Assembly (NCBI GenBank): GCA_005879535.1
Contig: VBKI01000051.1
Span: 3,817-67,816 of the forward strand
DNA: 64,000 nucleotides
Origin: Deltaproteobacteria bacterium
GTDB taxonomy: Bacteria > Myxococcota > Myxococcia > Myxococcales > 40CM-4-68-19
Direction: 5' to 3'
In this document: positions 34,029-44,427 of the stretch, one piece after another
How the letters are laid out: each line of letters starts with the position of its first letter
Position numbering within the stretch: position 1 is the stretch's first letter
The notes under the pieces: generated by a model
What the model was told of the DNA's origin: nothing
Databases searched by the model: none
The model's input: the letters and a program-made list of their open reading frames with translations, nothing else
Program-made: the position numbers and the translations under genes

Positions 34029-34972
34029 TCGTCGCCTTCCTCGGGCCCTCGCTTCCCGCGCGCGAAGCGAAAGGATTTCATCTGCTCCCGCCGGCGCGGC
34101 AGGGCGACGTCTGGCGCGCGCTCGGCCTCCGCCCGCGCGCGATCGCGCTGATCGACGGCGTGTTCGAAGCCCAGCCCAGCGTCTGGCACCGCGAGATTCT
34201 CGACGCGCTCGATGCCGGCGTTCCCGTGGTGGGCGGCGCGAGCATGGGGGCGCTGCGGGCCGCGGAGCTCCGCACCCTGGGTATGACGGGGGTGGGGCGG
34301 ATCTTCCGCTGGTACCGCGACGGGACCGTGATCGACGACGCGGAGGTCGCGCTACTGCATGCGGACGCGGAGCACGGGTACCGCGCGCTGACCGTTCCAC
34401 TCGTCAACGTCCGCTGGTCCGCACAGCGCTGCCTTCCGCCACGCGCGGCGAAACGGATGATCGAGGCGTCGTCGCGCCTTTTCTACCAGGAGCGGACGGA
34501 AGGCGCGGTGCTCGATCTGGTGCCGGCCCGTTTTCGCGGCCGGTTCAGGCTGATCGACCTCAAGGCGGAGGACGCGCGCCAGGTTCTTCGAGCTACCCGC
34601 GCCGCGCGCCCTCGTCCCGTCCGGCCCCGCGAGCCAGCGCCGTCCTCGCTGGTACGCCGGCGCAGGTTGCTGGCAACGGCGCAGGCAGATGGCGCAGGCG
34701 AGATGGCCCGCGCCGGACTCCGACGCGCCCTCCTCGCTGGCTGGGCGCGCGAGCTCGGACTGCGCCCGGCGGCGCGCGAGCTCGAGAGGGCGCGAGCGCA
34801 GCTCGCCGGGAACGCTGCGCCGGACGACCTGGAGCGCCTCGCCGAGGAGATCGCGCTCGAGGAGCTGGTCCTCGCCCACGCGCCGCGGATGCTGAACGAC
34901 GGTCCGTCGCCGGAAGAGGCGCTCGCCGCCGAGCTGCGCACGCGCGTCGGGCATCGAGGACCGCGCTCGTAA
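34025..34972 (+). CDS. tfuA: TfuA-domain protein
   Basis: The 315-residue protein carries the full TfuA core: VAFLGPSLP (3-11), LPPARQGDVWRAL (21-33), IALIDGVFEAQPSVWHREIL (40-59), GASMGALRAAELRTLGM (71-87), GVGRIFRWYRDG and DDAEVALLHA. The C-terminal third (about 190-315) is arginine-rich and variable. It is translationally coupled to YcaO by a four-base overlap. TfuA proteins partner YcaO in thioamidation, probably by delivering sulfide. GTG or ATG use at 34025 follows the overlapping-start convention here. Confidence 0.9.
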   Translation: MIVAFLGPSLPAREAKGFHLLPPARQGDVWRALGLRPRAIALIDGVFEAQPSVWHREILDALDAGVPVVGGASMGALRAAELRTLGMTGVGRIFRWYRDGTVIDDAEVALLHADAEHGYRALTVPLVNVRWSAQRCLPPRAAKRMIEASSRLFYQERTEGAVLDLVPARFRGRFRLIDLKAEDARQVLRATRAARPRPVRPREPAPSSLVRRRRLLATAQADGAGEMARAGLRRALLAGWARELGLRPAARELERARAQLAGNAAPDDLERLAEEIALEELVLAHAPRMLNDGPSPEEALAAELRTRVGHRGPRS

Positions 34973-35009
34973 CTCTTGCGGCGGCGCCGGGCGCGGCTTA
35001 AAGAGCCGC

Positions 35010-36917
35010 ATGACCGCCGCCGCCCTGCTTTCCGGATCGCCGGATGCTTTCCTGCGTGGGTCCAGCGACGACCTGCAGCGCGCCCGCGCCGCGGTCTCCC
35101 GTCTGAAGGCCCTCGACCCTTCGCTGCAGACCTTGCGCGCCTGGGACGAGGCGACCGGCGCGATCTCCGACGCGAGCGCACGCGCCTCGCTGCTCCGCTC
35201 GGTGCATCCCGATCCTGCCATGCGCGATGCCGGCGAACGCTGCGAGCAGGAAGCGGAGGCGCTCGCCACCGCCCTGGCGCTCGACCCGGAGGTGTACGGG
35301 CCGCTCTCCCGCATCGACGCCTCGGGGGAGGACGAGACGACGCGCTGGTACCTGTTCCGCGTGCTTCGCGATTTCCGCCGGGCGGGCGTCGACAAGGACG
35401 AGCCCACGCGAGCGCGGGTGCGTGCTCTGAACGAGGAGTTGGTCCGCATCGGCCAGGAATTCCAGCGCAACATCCGCGACGACGTGCGGAGCATCCAGGT
35501 CGGTCCTGACGGGCTCGAGGGTCTTCCGCCGGACTACGTGCGCGCCCATGCGTCGGGCACCATCACGACCGATTCTCCCGATTACATCCCGTTCATGACG
35601 TATTCGCGCAGCAGCTCCGCGCGCGAGCAACTCTGGAAGGTCTACCGCCAACGCGCGCATCCGCGAAACCTGGAGGTGCTCGACCGGATGCTCGCCCGCC
35701 GCCACGAGATGGCGAGGCTGCTCCGCTACGAGAGCTGGGCGGCGTACGTGACGGAGGACAAGATGATCGGCAGCGCCGCGGCGGCGAACGACTTCATCGA
35801 GCGGATCGCCTCGGCGGCGGAGGCCAGGGCCCGGAAGGATTACGAAACGCTCCTGGCGCGGAAGCGGCGCGACGATCCGGCCGCCGAAGGCATCGACGCC
35901 TGGGATTCCGAAGCGCTCAAGGAGCGCGTGCGCGCCGAGCAGCTCGGGTTCGACTCGCAGTCCGTGCGTCCCTTTTTCGAGGTCCGCCGCGTGATGGACG
36001 GCGTCCTCGACGCCACCGCACGCATGTTCGGCGTCGAGTACCGGCGCTTGCCGGATGCTGCCGTCTGGCACGACGACGTCACCGCCTGGGAAGTGGTGGA
36101 GCGCGGGACCGCGATCGGTCGCTTTTTCCTCGACCTGTTCCCGCGCGAGGGGAAGTACAAGCACGCGGCGCAGTTCACGCTGGCCTCGGGCGTGCGCGAT
36201 GGGACGCTTCCCGAGGCTGCGCTGGTCTGCAATTTCCCCCGCCCCTCGCGCGAGGCCGCGCTGCTCGACCATGGCGAAGTGGTGACGTTCTTCCACGAGT
36301 TCGGACACCTGTTGCACCATCTGCTCGGCGGCCACACCCGCTGGAGGGGGATCTCCGGCGTGCGGACCGAATGGGACTTCGTGGAGGCGCCTTCGCAGAT
36401 GCTGGAGGAATGGTGCTGGGACGCCTCGGTCCTGCGGCGTTTCGCGCGCCACGTCGAGACCGGCGAGTCGATCCCGGCGGCGCTGGTCGATCGCATGCGC
36501 GGGGCCGACGAGTTTGGCAAGGGGCTGCGCGTCCGGCAGCAGATGTTCTACGCTGCCACTTCGCTCCGTCTTCACGACCGCGATCCCAAGGGGCTGGATA
36601 CGACGGCGCTCTCCGCGGAGCAGCAGGAGCGCTATACGCCGTTCCGCCACGTTCCCGGAACGTACTTCCACGAGAGCTTCGGCCATCTCGAGGGCTACTC
36701 GGCGATCTACTACACGTACATGTGGTCGCTGGTGATTGCGAAGGACCTGTTCGGCGTCTTTCGCCGGGAGGGCCTGCTCAACCCCGCGGCGGCGGCGCGC
36801 TACCGGCGCGCCGTCCTCGAGCCCGGCGGCGGTCGCCCGGCGGCGCGGCTGGTCGAGGACTTCCTCGGGCGCGAGACTTCCTTCGACGCGTTCGCCGAGT
36901 GGCTCAACGCGGCGTGA
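35010..36917 (+). CDS. M3-family metallopeptidase (oligopeptidase-like)
   Basis: The 635-residue enzyme is a thimet-oligopeptidase-type zinc peptidase. It has the zinc site HEFGH at 429-433 with a further Glu downstream in the GVRTEWDFVEAPSQMLEEW stretch, plus the M3 hallmarks FVEAPSQMLEEW and the substrate-binding HESFGHLEGYSAIYYTYMW. No signal peptide is present. It starts 37 bases after tfuA on the same strand, so it is probably in the operon and could process the modified peptide, but housekeeping peptide turnover is equally possible. Confidence 0.92.
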   Translation: MTAAALLSGSPDAFLRGSSDDLQRARAAVSRLKALDPSLQTLRAWDEATGAISDASARASLLRSVHPDPAMRDAGERCEQEAEALATALALDPEVYGPLSRIDASGEDETTRWYLFRVLRDFRRAGVDKDEPTRARVRALNEELVRIGQEFQRNIRDDVRSIQVGPDGLEGLPPDYVRAHASGTITTDSPDYIPFMTYSRSSSAREQLWKVYRQRAHPRNLEVLDRMLARRHEMARLLRYESWAAYVTEDKMIGSAAAANDFIERIASAAEARARKDYETLLARKRRDDPAAEGIDAWDSEALKERVRAEQLGFDSQSVRPFFEVRRVMDGVLDATARMFGVEYRRLPDAAVWHDDVTAWEVVERGTAIGRFFLDLFPREGKYKHAAQFTLASGVRDGTLPEAALVCNFPRPSREAALLDHGEVVTFFHEFGHLLHHLLGGHTRWRGISGVRTEWDFVEAPSQMLEEWCWDASVLRRFARHVETGESIPAALVDRMRGADEFGKGLRVRQQMFYAATSLRLHDRDPKGLDTTALSAEQQERYTPFRHVPGTYFHESFGHLEGYSAIYYTYMWSLVIAKDLFGVFRREGLLNPAAAARYRRAVLEPGGGRPAARLVEDFLGRETSFDAFAEWLNAA

Positions 36918-38424
36918 ACCGGCGCGCGCCGGGCGGCGGATCCGGCTCCCACTGCTCCGCGAGAAAGCGGACGGCGCCGCGGTCGTCGCCCGGGGGCGCC
37001 GCCCACTGCGCGGTGACGACCAGCGCCGCGATGGCGAGGGCCACTCCACTGCGGCCGACCAGGAGCGCGGTGGCGACAGCGATGGCAGCGAAGTAGGGCA
37101 GCGCGCTCCAGAGTCCGGGCACGCCCAGAAGCTGCAGTGGATTGCGCGGCACGTAACCGTGCGCGAGCAGGGGCCCGACGACCTCGCGCAACGGATTGAC
37201 GACCTCCAGCGGAAAACCCTGACAGACGGCGGACGCGAGGCCGGTCGCCACCACGCCGGATGCGCCGAGCCCGCGCAAGACGGGGAGAAGCCGCGGCGAC
37301 TCGCGAACGGCGAGGGCGAGGGCCATCGCCGCGAACGGCGCCAATGGGGTGATGTAGCGCGGGCCGACGGTCCACCCGCTCCGCCAGAGCGCGTGCGTCA
37401 CCTGGAACAGAAGATAGTAGGCGATCACGGCCACCGGAACGAGATCGAACCGCCGCAGCCAGCGCGGGGCGAGCAGGGCGAGCGCCGTCCACGGCGCCCA
37501 GAAGAACAAGCCCAGCCGGGCCGAGAACAGCGAGCCATACAGGCGTTCCCACGACGGGGCGGAGATCCCCATCAACCCCGGCGCGATGTCGCGGACGAAG
37601 GCGGCGTTCTCCAGGTGCGCATAGGGAGTCGACCAAGGCGCGCCAAATGCGCTCCAGTGGAACTGAGCGAGCACCGCGACCCATGGAAACGCTCCCAGCG
37701 CGATCCAGAGCGCACCGCGCCGGTGCCGCAAGAGCGCGGCGGAGGCGAGGATGACGGCCGCCGGCGCGGACGGATACTCGAGCGCAACGGCCAGCGCACA
37801 GAAGAATCCCAGCCAGAAGGGGCGGAAGGCGCGCCAGAACGCCGAGAGGAACGCGGCTCCAAGGGCGAGGGCCGCCATCTGGTGTCCGGCGAACATCTGC
37901 CCGTACGTCAGGGAAAGCGATCCGAGGGAGCCCGCGAGCGTGCTCAGCAGCGCGGCCGGTTCCGGGACGCCGGAGTCGAGCATCCACCGGCGCAGGAGGA
38001 TCCAGAAGGCGATCGACGGCACGATCACGCAGATCCAGCGGAGGGCGAAGACCGCCGCCGTCTTCGTCAACGGTCCGAAGAGCCGCAGAACCGCCAGCAC
38101 CGGCGCGCCGATCAACGAGGCCCCGGGCGCTTTCGCGGCGAAGAGGCGGCCCGTACAACGCGGGGGCCGCTCGTCGGGCCGATCGCAGGAAAGCGCCTTG
38201 TCGTTGACGTATCCCCACTCGGCTTCCAGTCCGACGTCGACGAAGTAGCCCGGGGCCAGCTCCCGTCGGCCGATGGCCCAGGTGTGCTGCTCGCTCAGCG
38301 CGCGCGCCGCGTAGACGCGGACGAGCTCGTTGGGATTGTTGACGCGCTCGAAGAAGACGAACAGCCATCCGTACGCCAGGACCAACAGGACGAGCAGGCG
38401 TCCTTCACCGCGGCGCAAGCGCAC
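36904..38424 (-). CDS. Polytopic membrane protein, GT39-like
   Basis: The 506-residue protein has about ten hydrophobic segments (for example LLVLLVLAYGWLFVFF, FWLGFFCALAVALEYPSA, LALAIAALVVTAQ). An Asn/Glu/Arg-containing first loop and GWTVGPRYITPLAPF are reminiscent of glycosyltransferase family 39/RgtA-type polyprenyl-sugar transferases, but catalytic acidic residues cannot be assigned with confidence. Its end overlaps the M3 peptidase stop by 14 bases. The two genes are convergent. Confidence 0.8.
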   Translation of the reverse strand: MRLRRGEGRLLVLLVLAYGWLFVFFERVNNPNELVRVYAARALSEQHTWAIGRRELAPGYFVDVGLEAEWGYVNDKALSCDRPDERPPRCTGRLFAAKAPGASLIGAPVLAVLRLFGPLTKTAAVFALRWICVIVPSIAFWILLRRWMLDSGVPEPAALLSTLAGSLGSLSLTYGQMFAGHQMAALALGAAFLSAFWRAFRPFWLGFFCALAVALEYPSAPAAVILASAALLRHRRGALWIALGAFPWVAVLAQFHWSAFGAPWSTPYAHLENAAFVRDIAPGLMGISAPSWERLYGSLFSARLGLFFWAPWTALALLAPRWLRRFDLVPVAVIAYYLLFQVTHALWRSGWTVGPRYITPLAPFAAMALALAVRESPRLLPVLRGLGASGVVATGLASAVCQGFPLEVVNPLREVVGPLLAHGYVPRNPLQLLGVPGLWSALPYFAAIAVATALLVGRSGVALAIAALVVTAQWAAPPGDDRGAVRFLAEQWEPDPPPGARRFTPR

Positions 38425-38517
38425 GCGCCCATGCTACTCCACGCCCGACGGACAGGCAGGCGGTCTTCTCTCGTCTCCCCGGTTGCGCGTGCGCAAGGTT
38501 CCAGCGGAGGGTTTGAA

Positions 38518-38847
38518 ATGCAACGCTTCGTTCTTTGGACATTCGTGCTCGGCGCGGCGTGCGCCGGCTCTCCGGCCTTGGACAACGGGAGCGCTCCTCA
38601 AGCTGCGACGGAGGCGAGAATTTCCCTCACGATCGCTGGACCGGGTGCGGTCTTCGTTCCCGCGCTTCATTCCAGCTGCCATGGGAACTGCTCGTTCACG
38701 GCAGCACCCGGAACCTCCGTCCACCTCGAGGTGTCGGGGGATTTGCAGGCGGGCTTCGCCGGCTGGTCTGGCGCCTGCGTCGGCAACGGTGGATGCGACG
38801 TCGTCGCCGGCGACGACGTGGCGATCGGAGCGACGTTCTACCCGTAG
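38518..38847 (+). CDS. Small secreted protein with one InlB-B-type repeat
   Basis: The 109-residue protein starts at ATG 38518 after AGCGGAGGG. Residues 1-20 are a signal sequence (LWTFVLGAACAGS). The mature part is a single repeat of about 75 residues: ISLTIAGPGAVFVP, CHGNCSFTAAPGTSVHLEVS, FAGWSGACVGNGGCDV, GATFYP. The same repeat occurs several times in the next gene, so the two are paralogous fragments. It may be a surface or adhesion module. Confidence 0.8.
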   Translation: MQRFVLWTFVLGAACAGSPALDNGSAPQAATEARISLTIAGPGAVFVPALHSSCHGNCSFTAAPGTSVHLEVSGDLQAGFAGWSGACVGNGGCDVVAGDDVAIGATFYP

Positions 38848-38927
38848 CCCGGGCAGACAACCAGGCAGGCGCCCTTCTCTCGCCCCTGCCGTAGTCCGTG
38901 CGCAAGCTCCCTCGCGGGGGGAGCCGT

Positions 38928-40850
38928 ATGCACAGGTATTTGTTAGCCATCGCCGCCGGTGCGATGGCGTGTGGGCGCTACCCCGCGGGGCAGGCGACGG
39001 TCACGATCGCTGTCAGCGGGCCTGGAGCGGTGCGGACATCGAATCTGAACGGCGATTGCCGGGCGACGTGCTGGTTTTCCGTCGACCGCGAAGTGCCCGT
39101 GCACCTCGAGCCTATTCCCGGCAGCCAGGCTGTCTTCGCAGGATGGACGGGAGGCTGCCACGGAACGGGAACCTGCGACCTCAAGCCGGCCCTCGACGTC
39201 TCCGTCGCCGCCACCTTCATGCCTGCCACGCCGCGCCGGCTGCAAGTCTCGCTGAACGGAGCGGGCGAGGTCCGCAGCGATCCGCCCGGCATCGATTGCC
39301 CGCAGAGCTGCGCGGCGAACTTTCCCGAGGGGACCTCCGTGACCCTCTATCCGTCCGCCGCCGCCGGCTGGGGCTTTACCGGCTTCGGCGGCGCCTGCGC
39401 CGGCCCCGCTTGCACCATCACGCTCGCCGCGGACGCGGCCGCGGTTGCGACCTTCATCCTCAATCCTGTCGAGCTCGCGCTGCAGGTGACCGGCGGAGGT
39501 TCGGTCGTCTCGACCCCTGCTGCCATCGACTGCCCCGGCGTGTGCTCCGCCATCTTCGCGCCCGGGACCGCGGTCACCTTGACCGCCTCGGCAACAGTGG
39601 GTTCGACGTTCGCGGGTTTCTCCGGTGGGTGCACGGGTCCGTCATGCTCGCTGCGCCTGACCGCCCCGGCGTCGGTCTCGGCAGCGTTCGCGCTGATTCC
39701 CACGTTCAAGGTCACGGTCGTGACCGCAGGCAACGGAGTGGGCCGCGTCACCTCGAGCCCGGCCGGCATCGATTGCCCGGGCACCTGCGGGACGATCTTC
39801 CCGGTGGACACGGCCGTCACCCTGTCCGCAGCGGCCGACGCGCTCTCGAAGTTCGCGGGATTCGACGGCACCTGTTCCGGGGCGGCGTGCACTCTCAGGG
39901 TCGCCGCGGACGCCGCCGTGGTCGCGAAGTTCGACCCACGCCGTTACGCCGCGCGGGACCTGAGCGTTCCGGGCGGCGGGTGGTGGACCGCGCCGACCGG
40001 AATCAGCCGCACGGGCACCCTGGTCGCGGGCACCTGGGGCGGCAGCGCGCAGCAGATGTTCGTCTGGGACGGCGCGATCCACGACTCGGGTATTTTCACG
40101 CCGTGGGTCGGCGGCGTGAACGAATATGGCGTCGTGGTCGGTTCGATCAACGCTGAAAGCGGCTGGCACGCGTTCCGCTGGAAAGCAGGCCTCGTCACCG
40201 ACCTGGGAACTCTCGGCGGCCCGAGCAGCAATGCCCTCGGCGTCAACGGCGACGGAATCGTCGCCGGATGGTCGATGCGCGCAGACGGCGTGCAGCGCGC
40301 GGTCGCCTGGACTGCACAGGGGATCGTCGACCTGGGCTCGCTGGTGGACGGCGGCTGCTCCTACGCGAACGGCATCAACTCAGCCGGAGTCATCGTCGGC
40401 TCCACCTGTACCGCCGCTGCTGGCGTGCGCGCTGCCCGCTTCCGCGGCCCGGGCCTCATCGACGATCTCGGGTCGTTCGGAGGCACCACGATCGCTCTGG
40501 CAATCAATGACTCGGGGTTGATCGTCGGATATTCGTATCTGCCGAACGGCACCTTTCACGGGTTCGTCTACAGCGACGGCAAGATGATCGATGCCGGCAC
40601 GCTGCCCGGAATGCCGTACACCCAGCTTGCGGCGGTGAACGGGGACGGCCTCGCCGTCGGCCACGCCACGGACGGCATGGTCATCTCCCATGCTGTCCTC
40701 TACGGCGGCGGCCGCATGGTGGACCTGAACTCCGTGGTCGACGAGACGCCGTACACGCTCGGTTCGGCGAGCGGGATCGACGAGGCGGGAAACATCGTCG
40801 TCACGACCACGAACGGGCCGATGCGCGCGCTGCTGCTCTGCCCGCAGTAA
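38928..40850 (+). CDS. Lipoprotein-like protein with InlB-type and HAF repeats
   Basis: The 640-residue protein begins at ATG 38928 (GGGGGAG upstream). A signal MHRYLLAIAAGAMACGRYP could be a lipobox. Four divergent InlB-B-type repeats follow (about 20-330; each has CP..C, GT.VTL, FAGFSG.C, then an AAF or ATF end). Residues about 345-640 carry HAF-family extracellular repeats (DLGTLGGPSSNALGVNGDGIVAG-like, with G-x-VVG-x-HAF.W). Conserved cysteines suggest disulfides. It is probably exposed on the outer surface. Function is unknown. Confidence 0.85.
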   Translation: MHRYLLAIAAGAMACGRYPAGQATVTIAVSGPGAVRTSNLNGDCRATCWFSVDREVPVHLEPIPGSQAVFAGWTGGCHGTGTCDLKPALDVSVAATFMPATPRRLQVSLNGAGEVRSDPPGIDCPQSCAANFPEGTSVTLYPSAAAGWGFTGFGGACAGPACTITLAADAAAVATFILNPVELALQVTGGGSVVSTPAAIDCPGVCSAIFAPGTAVTLTASATVGSTFAGFSGGCTGPSCSLRLTAPASVSAAFALIPTFKVTVVTAGNGVGRVTSSPAGIDCPGTCGTIFPVDTAVTLSAAADALSKFAGFDGTCSGAACTLRVAADAAVVAKFDPRRYAARDLSVPGGGWWTAPTGISRTGTLVAGTWGGSAQQMFVWDGAIHDSGIFTPWVGGVNEYGVVVGSINAESGWHAFRWKAGLVTDLGTLGGPSSNALGVNGDGIVAGWSMRADGVQRAVAWTAQGIVDLGSLVDGGCSYANGINSAGVIVGSTCTAAAGVRAARFRGPGLIDDLGSFGGTTIALAINDSGLIVGYSYLPNGTFHGFVYSDGKMIDAGTLPGMPYTQLAAVNGDGLAVGHATDGMVISHAVLYGGGRMVDLNSVVDETPYTLGSASGIDEAGNIVVTTTNGPMRALLLCPQ

Positions 40851-40851
40851 C

Positions 40852-41418
40852 CTAAAGCCCGATCTCGCCCGCGATCGGCTTCAGCGCCTCGATCAGGAAC
40901 GCGACATGCTCGACCAGCGGCCGCCCCAGTGCCTCGGCGCCGCCGTAGACGTAGCTCCGGTCGACGCTGCGCGCGAACGCCTTGTCTTTCAGCTTCTTCA
41001 ACACGGACTCCGGAGGAAGATCCGCGATCCTTTTCGTCGGCCGCACCTTCGCGCAGGCGCCGATGAAGCCGACTGCTTCGTCGCACGCGTAGATGGCCTT
41101 CTTCAGGGGCGTGTCCCGCGGAATCTTCATGTAGTCCGCGTGCGAAGCGACGGCTTCGACGATCTCCTCCGGCCAGCCCCGTTCGCGCATCACGCGAGTC
41201 CCGACGTGCAAATGCGTCTCTTCGGTCGGGTTCTGCTCGTAATCGAAATCGTGCAGGAGGCCGACCATGCCCCACTTCTCGATCTCCGCCGGATCCGTGA
41301 CGCCGAACCAGCGCGCGTAGGCGCGCATGGCCTCCTCCACCCCGAGGGCGTGCTTGCGCAGGGCGTCCGACTGCGTGAACTCGTGCAGCAGCGCCAGCGC
41401 TTCGGCACGAGTCTTCAT
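40852..41418 (-). CDS. HD-domain phosphohydrolase
   Basis: The 188-residue protein carries an HD domain: LRKHALGVEEAM (first His), LLHDFDYEQNP (the HD pair) and SHADYM, with DEAVGF later. Such proteins hydrolyse nucleotides or other phosphates, but the substrate is not predictable. The ATG at 41418 overlaps the upstream permease stop by four bases, making it the last gene of the export operon. Its stop is two bases from the convergent HAF-repeat gene. Confidence 0.88.
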   Translation of the reverse strand: MKTRAEALALLHEFTQSDALRKHALGVEEAMRAYARWFGVTDPAEIEKWGMVGLLHDFDYEQNPTEETHLHVGTRVMRERGWPEEIVEAVASHADYMKIPRDTPLKKAIYACDEAVGFIGACAKVRPTKRIADLPPESVLKKLKDKAFARSVDRSYVYGGAEALGRPLVEHVAFLIEALKPIAGEIGL

Positions 41419-42578
41419 CCCTTCGTCGCCTCCGCGATCTGGAGGCGCGCGGCGCGCGCGGCTGGCAGCAGCCCACCCAGCAGGCCCATCAGCACGGCGA
41501 AGACAGTGGCCTGCACGGCAATCCCCGGCGAGAAGTGGAAGCGGAACTTGATCTCGGTGAACGACGACCAGTTCGTGGTGGTGAAGCTGGCGGCGGCAAG
41601 GAAGGATGCGAACACGCAGCCTGCCACCGCTCCCAGCAGCGAGAGGATCAGGCTCTCCACCAGGAAGCTGCCCAGCACCGATCGCCGCCGGAAGCCCAGC
41701 GCCCGCAGCGTTCCCACCTCCCGCACGCGCGAGGCCACCTGTGCGTACATCGTGATCATCGCCCCCAGCGTCGCGCCGAAGGAGAAGAAGATGGAGATGG
41801 CCGTGCCGAGCACGCGGATGAAGCCCGCCAGCTGGCCCGAGGCCTCCTCGTAGAAACGATCCTCGCGCTTCGCTTCCAGGTTCCAGCGCGGATCGGCATC
41901 CACCGTCGCGTGCAGGCTCTCGAACTCGCTGGGGCTCTTCAGGCGGACGGTCATGGTCGAGTAGCCGGTCCGGCGCGCGGCGTCCGCGATCTGGTCGGCG
42001 TCCGCCCAGATCTCGCTGTCGAAAGCGGCGCCGCCGGCATCGAAGATCCCCACCACCTGCCACTGCCGGCGCGCGATGGTGATGCTCTGCCCGATCTCCG
42101 CCCCCAGATATCGCCCGCGGGCCGCTCGCCCGATCATGATCTCGCTCGTGGCCCACTGGGGCGGCCGCCCCTCGACGAGCTTGATGCTCCTGGAGCGAAG
42201 CAGATCCCAGCCAGCCTTCGTCACGCCGCGAATCCCTACGTTGGCGGTGCCGCTCTTGTCGACGCGCTGGAGCTGGAAGATGACGAACAACTCCGGCGAA
42301 GCGACCTGCTTGCCGCCTTCGACAGCGACGGCTGGGTCGGCGGCGAACGTCTTCGCCGCCTCGCGGGGCAAGAAGCTGGTCAACTCGGAAGTGGACCCCT
42401 TGCGCAGCAGGATGGCGTTCTCGCGTACGCCGGTGGACTTGAGGGTTTCCTCTACCCCGTGGGCGAGCATCAGCACCGCGGCGAACACGAATACGACCAG
42501 TCCCAGCCCGATGGCGGTGGCGAAGGCGGAGAAGCGCCGCCGCAGGATGGAGCGGATGTTGTACGAGAGCGGGATCAT
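41415..42578 (-). CDS. ABC transporter permease (FtsX/MacB type)
   Basis: The 387-residue permease has one N-terminal membrane segment (AIGLGLVVFVFAAVLML), a periplasmic MacB-like domain (about 55-250) and three C-terminal segments. The FtsX core is VREVGTLRALGFRRRSVLGSFL. It overlaps the preceding permease and the following HD gene by four bases each. With the ATPase (43726) and adaptor (44427) it forms a MacAB-like tripartite exporter or lipoprotein-type extractor. Confidence 0.9.
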   Translation of the reverse strand: MIPLSYNIRSILRRRFSAFATAIGLGLVVFVFAAVLMLAHGVEETLKSTGVRENAILLRKGSTSELTSFLPREAAKTFAADPAVAVEGGKQVASPELFVIFQLQRVDKSGTANVGIRGVTKAGWDLLRSRSIKLVEGRPPQWATSEIMIGRAARGRYLGAEIGQSITIARRQWQVVGIFDAGGAAFDSEIWADADQIADAARRTGYSTMTVRLKSPSEFESLHATVDADPRWNLEAKREDRFYEEASGQLAGFIRVLGTAISIFFSFGATLGAMITMYAQVASRVREVGTLRALGFRRRSVLGSFLVESLILSLLGAVAGCVFASFLAAASFTTTNWSSFTEIKFRFHFSPGIAVQATVFAVLMGLLGGLLPAARAARLQIAEATKG

Positions 42579-43725
42579 TCCTGTCTCCGCAGCGCGTCGA
42601 CGATGGCCAGCCTCGCCGCCTGCACGGCGGGAAACGAGCTTGCCGCCACGCCGATGGCCGCCGCCACCAGCACGGTTGCGATGCCCGTGGAGAGCTTGAA
42701 GCCCACGTTGCTCAGGAAGCCGAATTGCGCCATTGCGCGTCCGAAACCGCCGAGGATCGGCCGGGCTAGGATCACGCCGATCAGCCCGCCCACCGCCCCG
42801 AGCAGCGCGCCCTCGCCCATCGCGAGGTTGCGCACGTGCCTGGGGAGAAAGCCGATGGCCCGCATCACGCCCACCTCGGGCGTGCGCTCGCGCAGGCCCA
42901 TCGCCAGCGTATTGCCCAGGATCAGCGCCATGATGATCAGGATGACGCCGCTCGCGGTCTCCAAGGCGGAGAGGATGGCGCCGGAGCCGACGACGAAGGA
43001 GAGCCGGAAGGCTTTCTCCGTCTCCGTGTGCGTCTCGTTGTCGCTGTTGGCGAAAAGCGCATCGATGTCGCGGATCACGCGCGGCGATTCGGCGGCGTTG
43101 GCGACGGTGGCCGTGAACAGCCCCACCGTGTCCTTCCGGTTCGGCGGAAGCCTCTCGTTCAGGCGTGCCCAGTGGAAGTACATGACGTTGGCGACGCTCT
43201 GGTCGTCGGTGCCCTCGATGATCGCCGCCACGCGGAACTTCCAGTCGCCGGGATAGATCTCGCTGAACAGCGGGATGGTGTCGCCGATCTTCCAGCCGTA
43301 CTTTTCCGCCAGCCCCTTGCCCACGACGCAGGAGTTGCGGTCGGAGAGGAAGTCCTGCTTCGAGCCCTGCAGGAAGCGAAGGCTGAAAACCTCCAGGGCG
43401 CTGGGGCCGTCGATGGCGAACTGGGCGAAGAAGTTCTTCCGGTCCTTGTAGATGCCGCCGAACCAGTTGCTCCAGGTCACCTTGGTGACGCCGGGCACCT
43501 GTGCGATGCGCGCCGCGTAGCTGAGCGGCAAGGGATTGATCAGCGAGACGGCGTTGCGGGTGACGACCCGGTCGGCGCTGGACGCTTCCGCGCTCGCATA
43601 CCAGGCGGTGAGGATCGTGCGCAGGAAGAGGAACGCCACCGCCGAGAGCACCACGCCGAGGATGGTGAGGAACGAGCGCGTCTTGTTGCGCAGGAAGGCG
43701 TTGCGCAGCGTCAGCCCGGGGAGCG

Positions 43726-43729
<4 letters not shown>
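42575..43729 (-). CDS. ABC transporter permease (FtsX/MacB type)
   Basis: The 384-residue permease has the same architecture as its neighbour: N-terminal segment (FLTILGVVLSAVAFLFL), periplasmic domain and FtsX core RERTPEVGVMRAIGFLPRHV. Having two permeases with one ATPase suggests a heterodimer. It overlaps the ATPase stop by four bases at its start. The substrate is unknown. Confidence 0.9.

Positions 43730-44426
<697 letters not shown>

Positions 44427-44427
<1 letters not shown>

Noticed and set aside
35010-38850. A long open frame joining the region 36736-38847
   Set aside because: Most of it is antisense to the membrane protein at 36904-38424. Only its last part, from ATG 38518, is a plausible gene.
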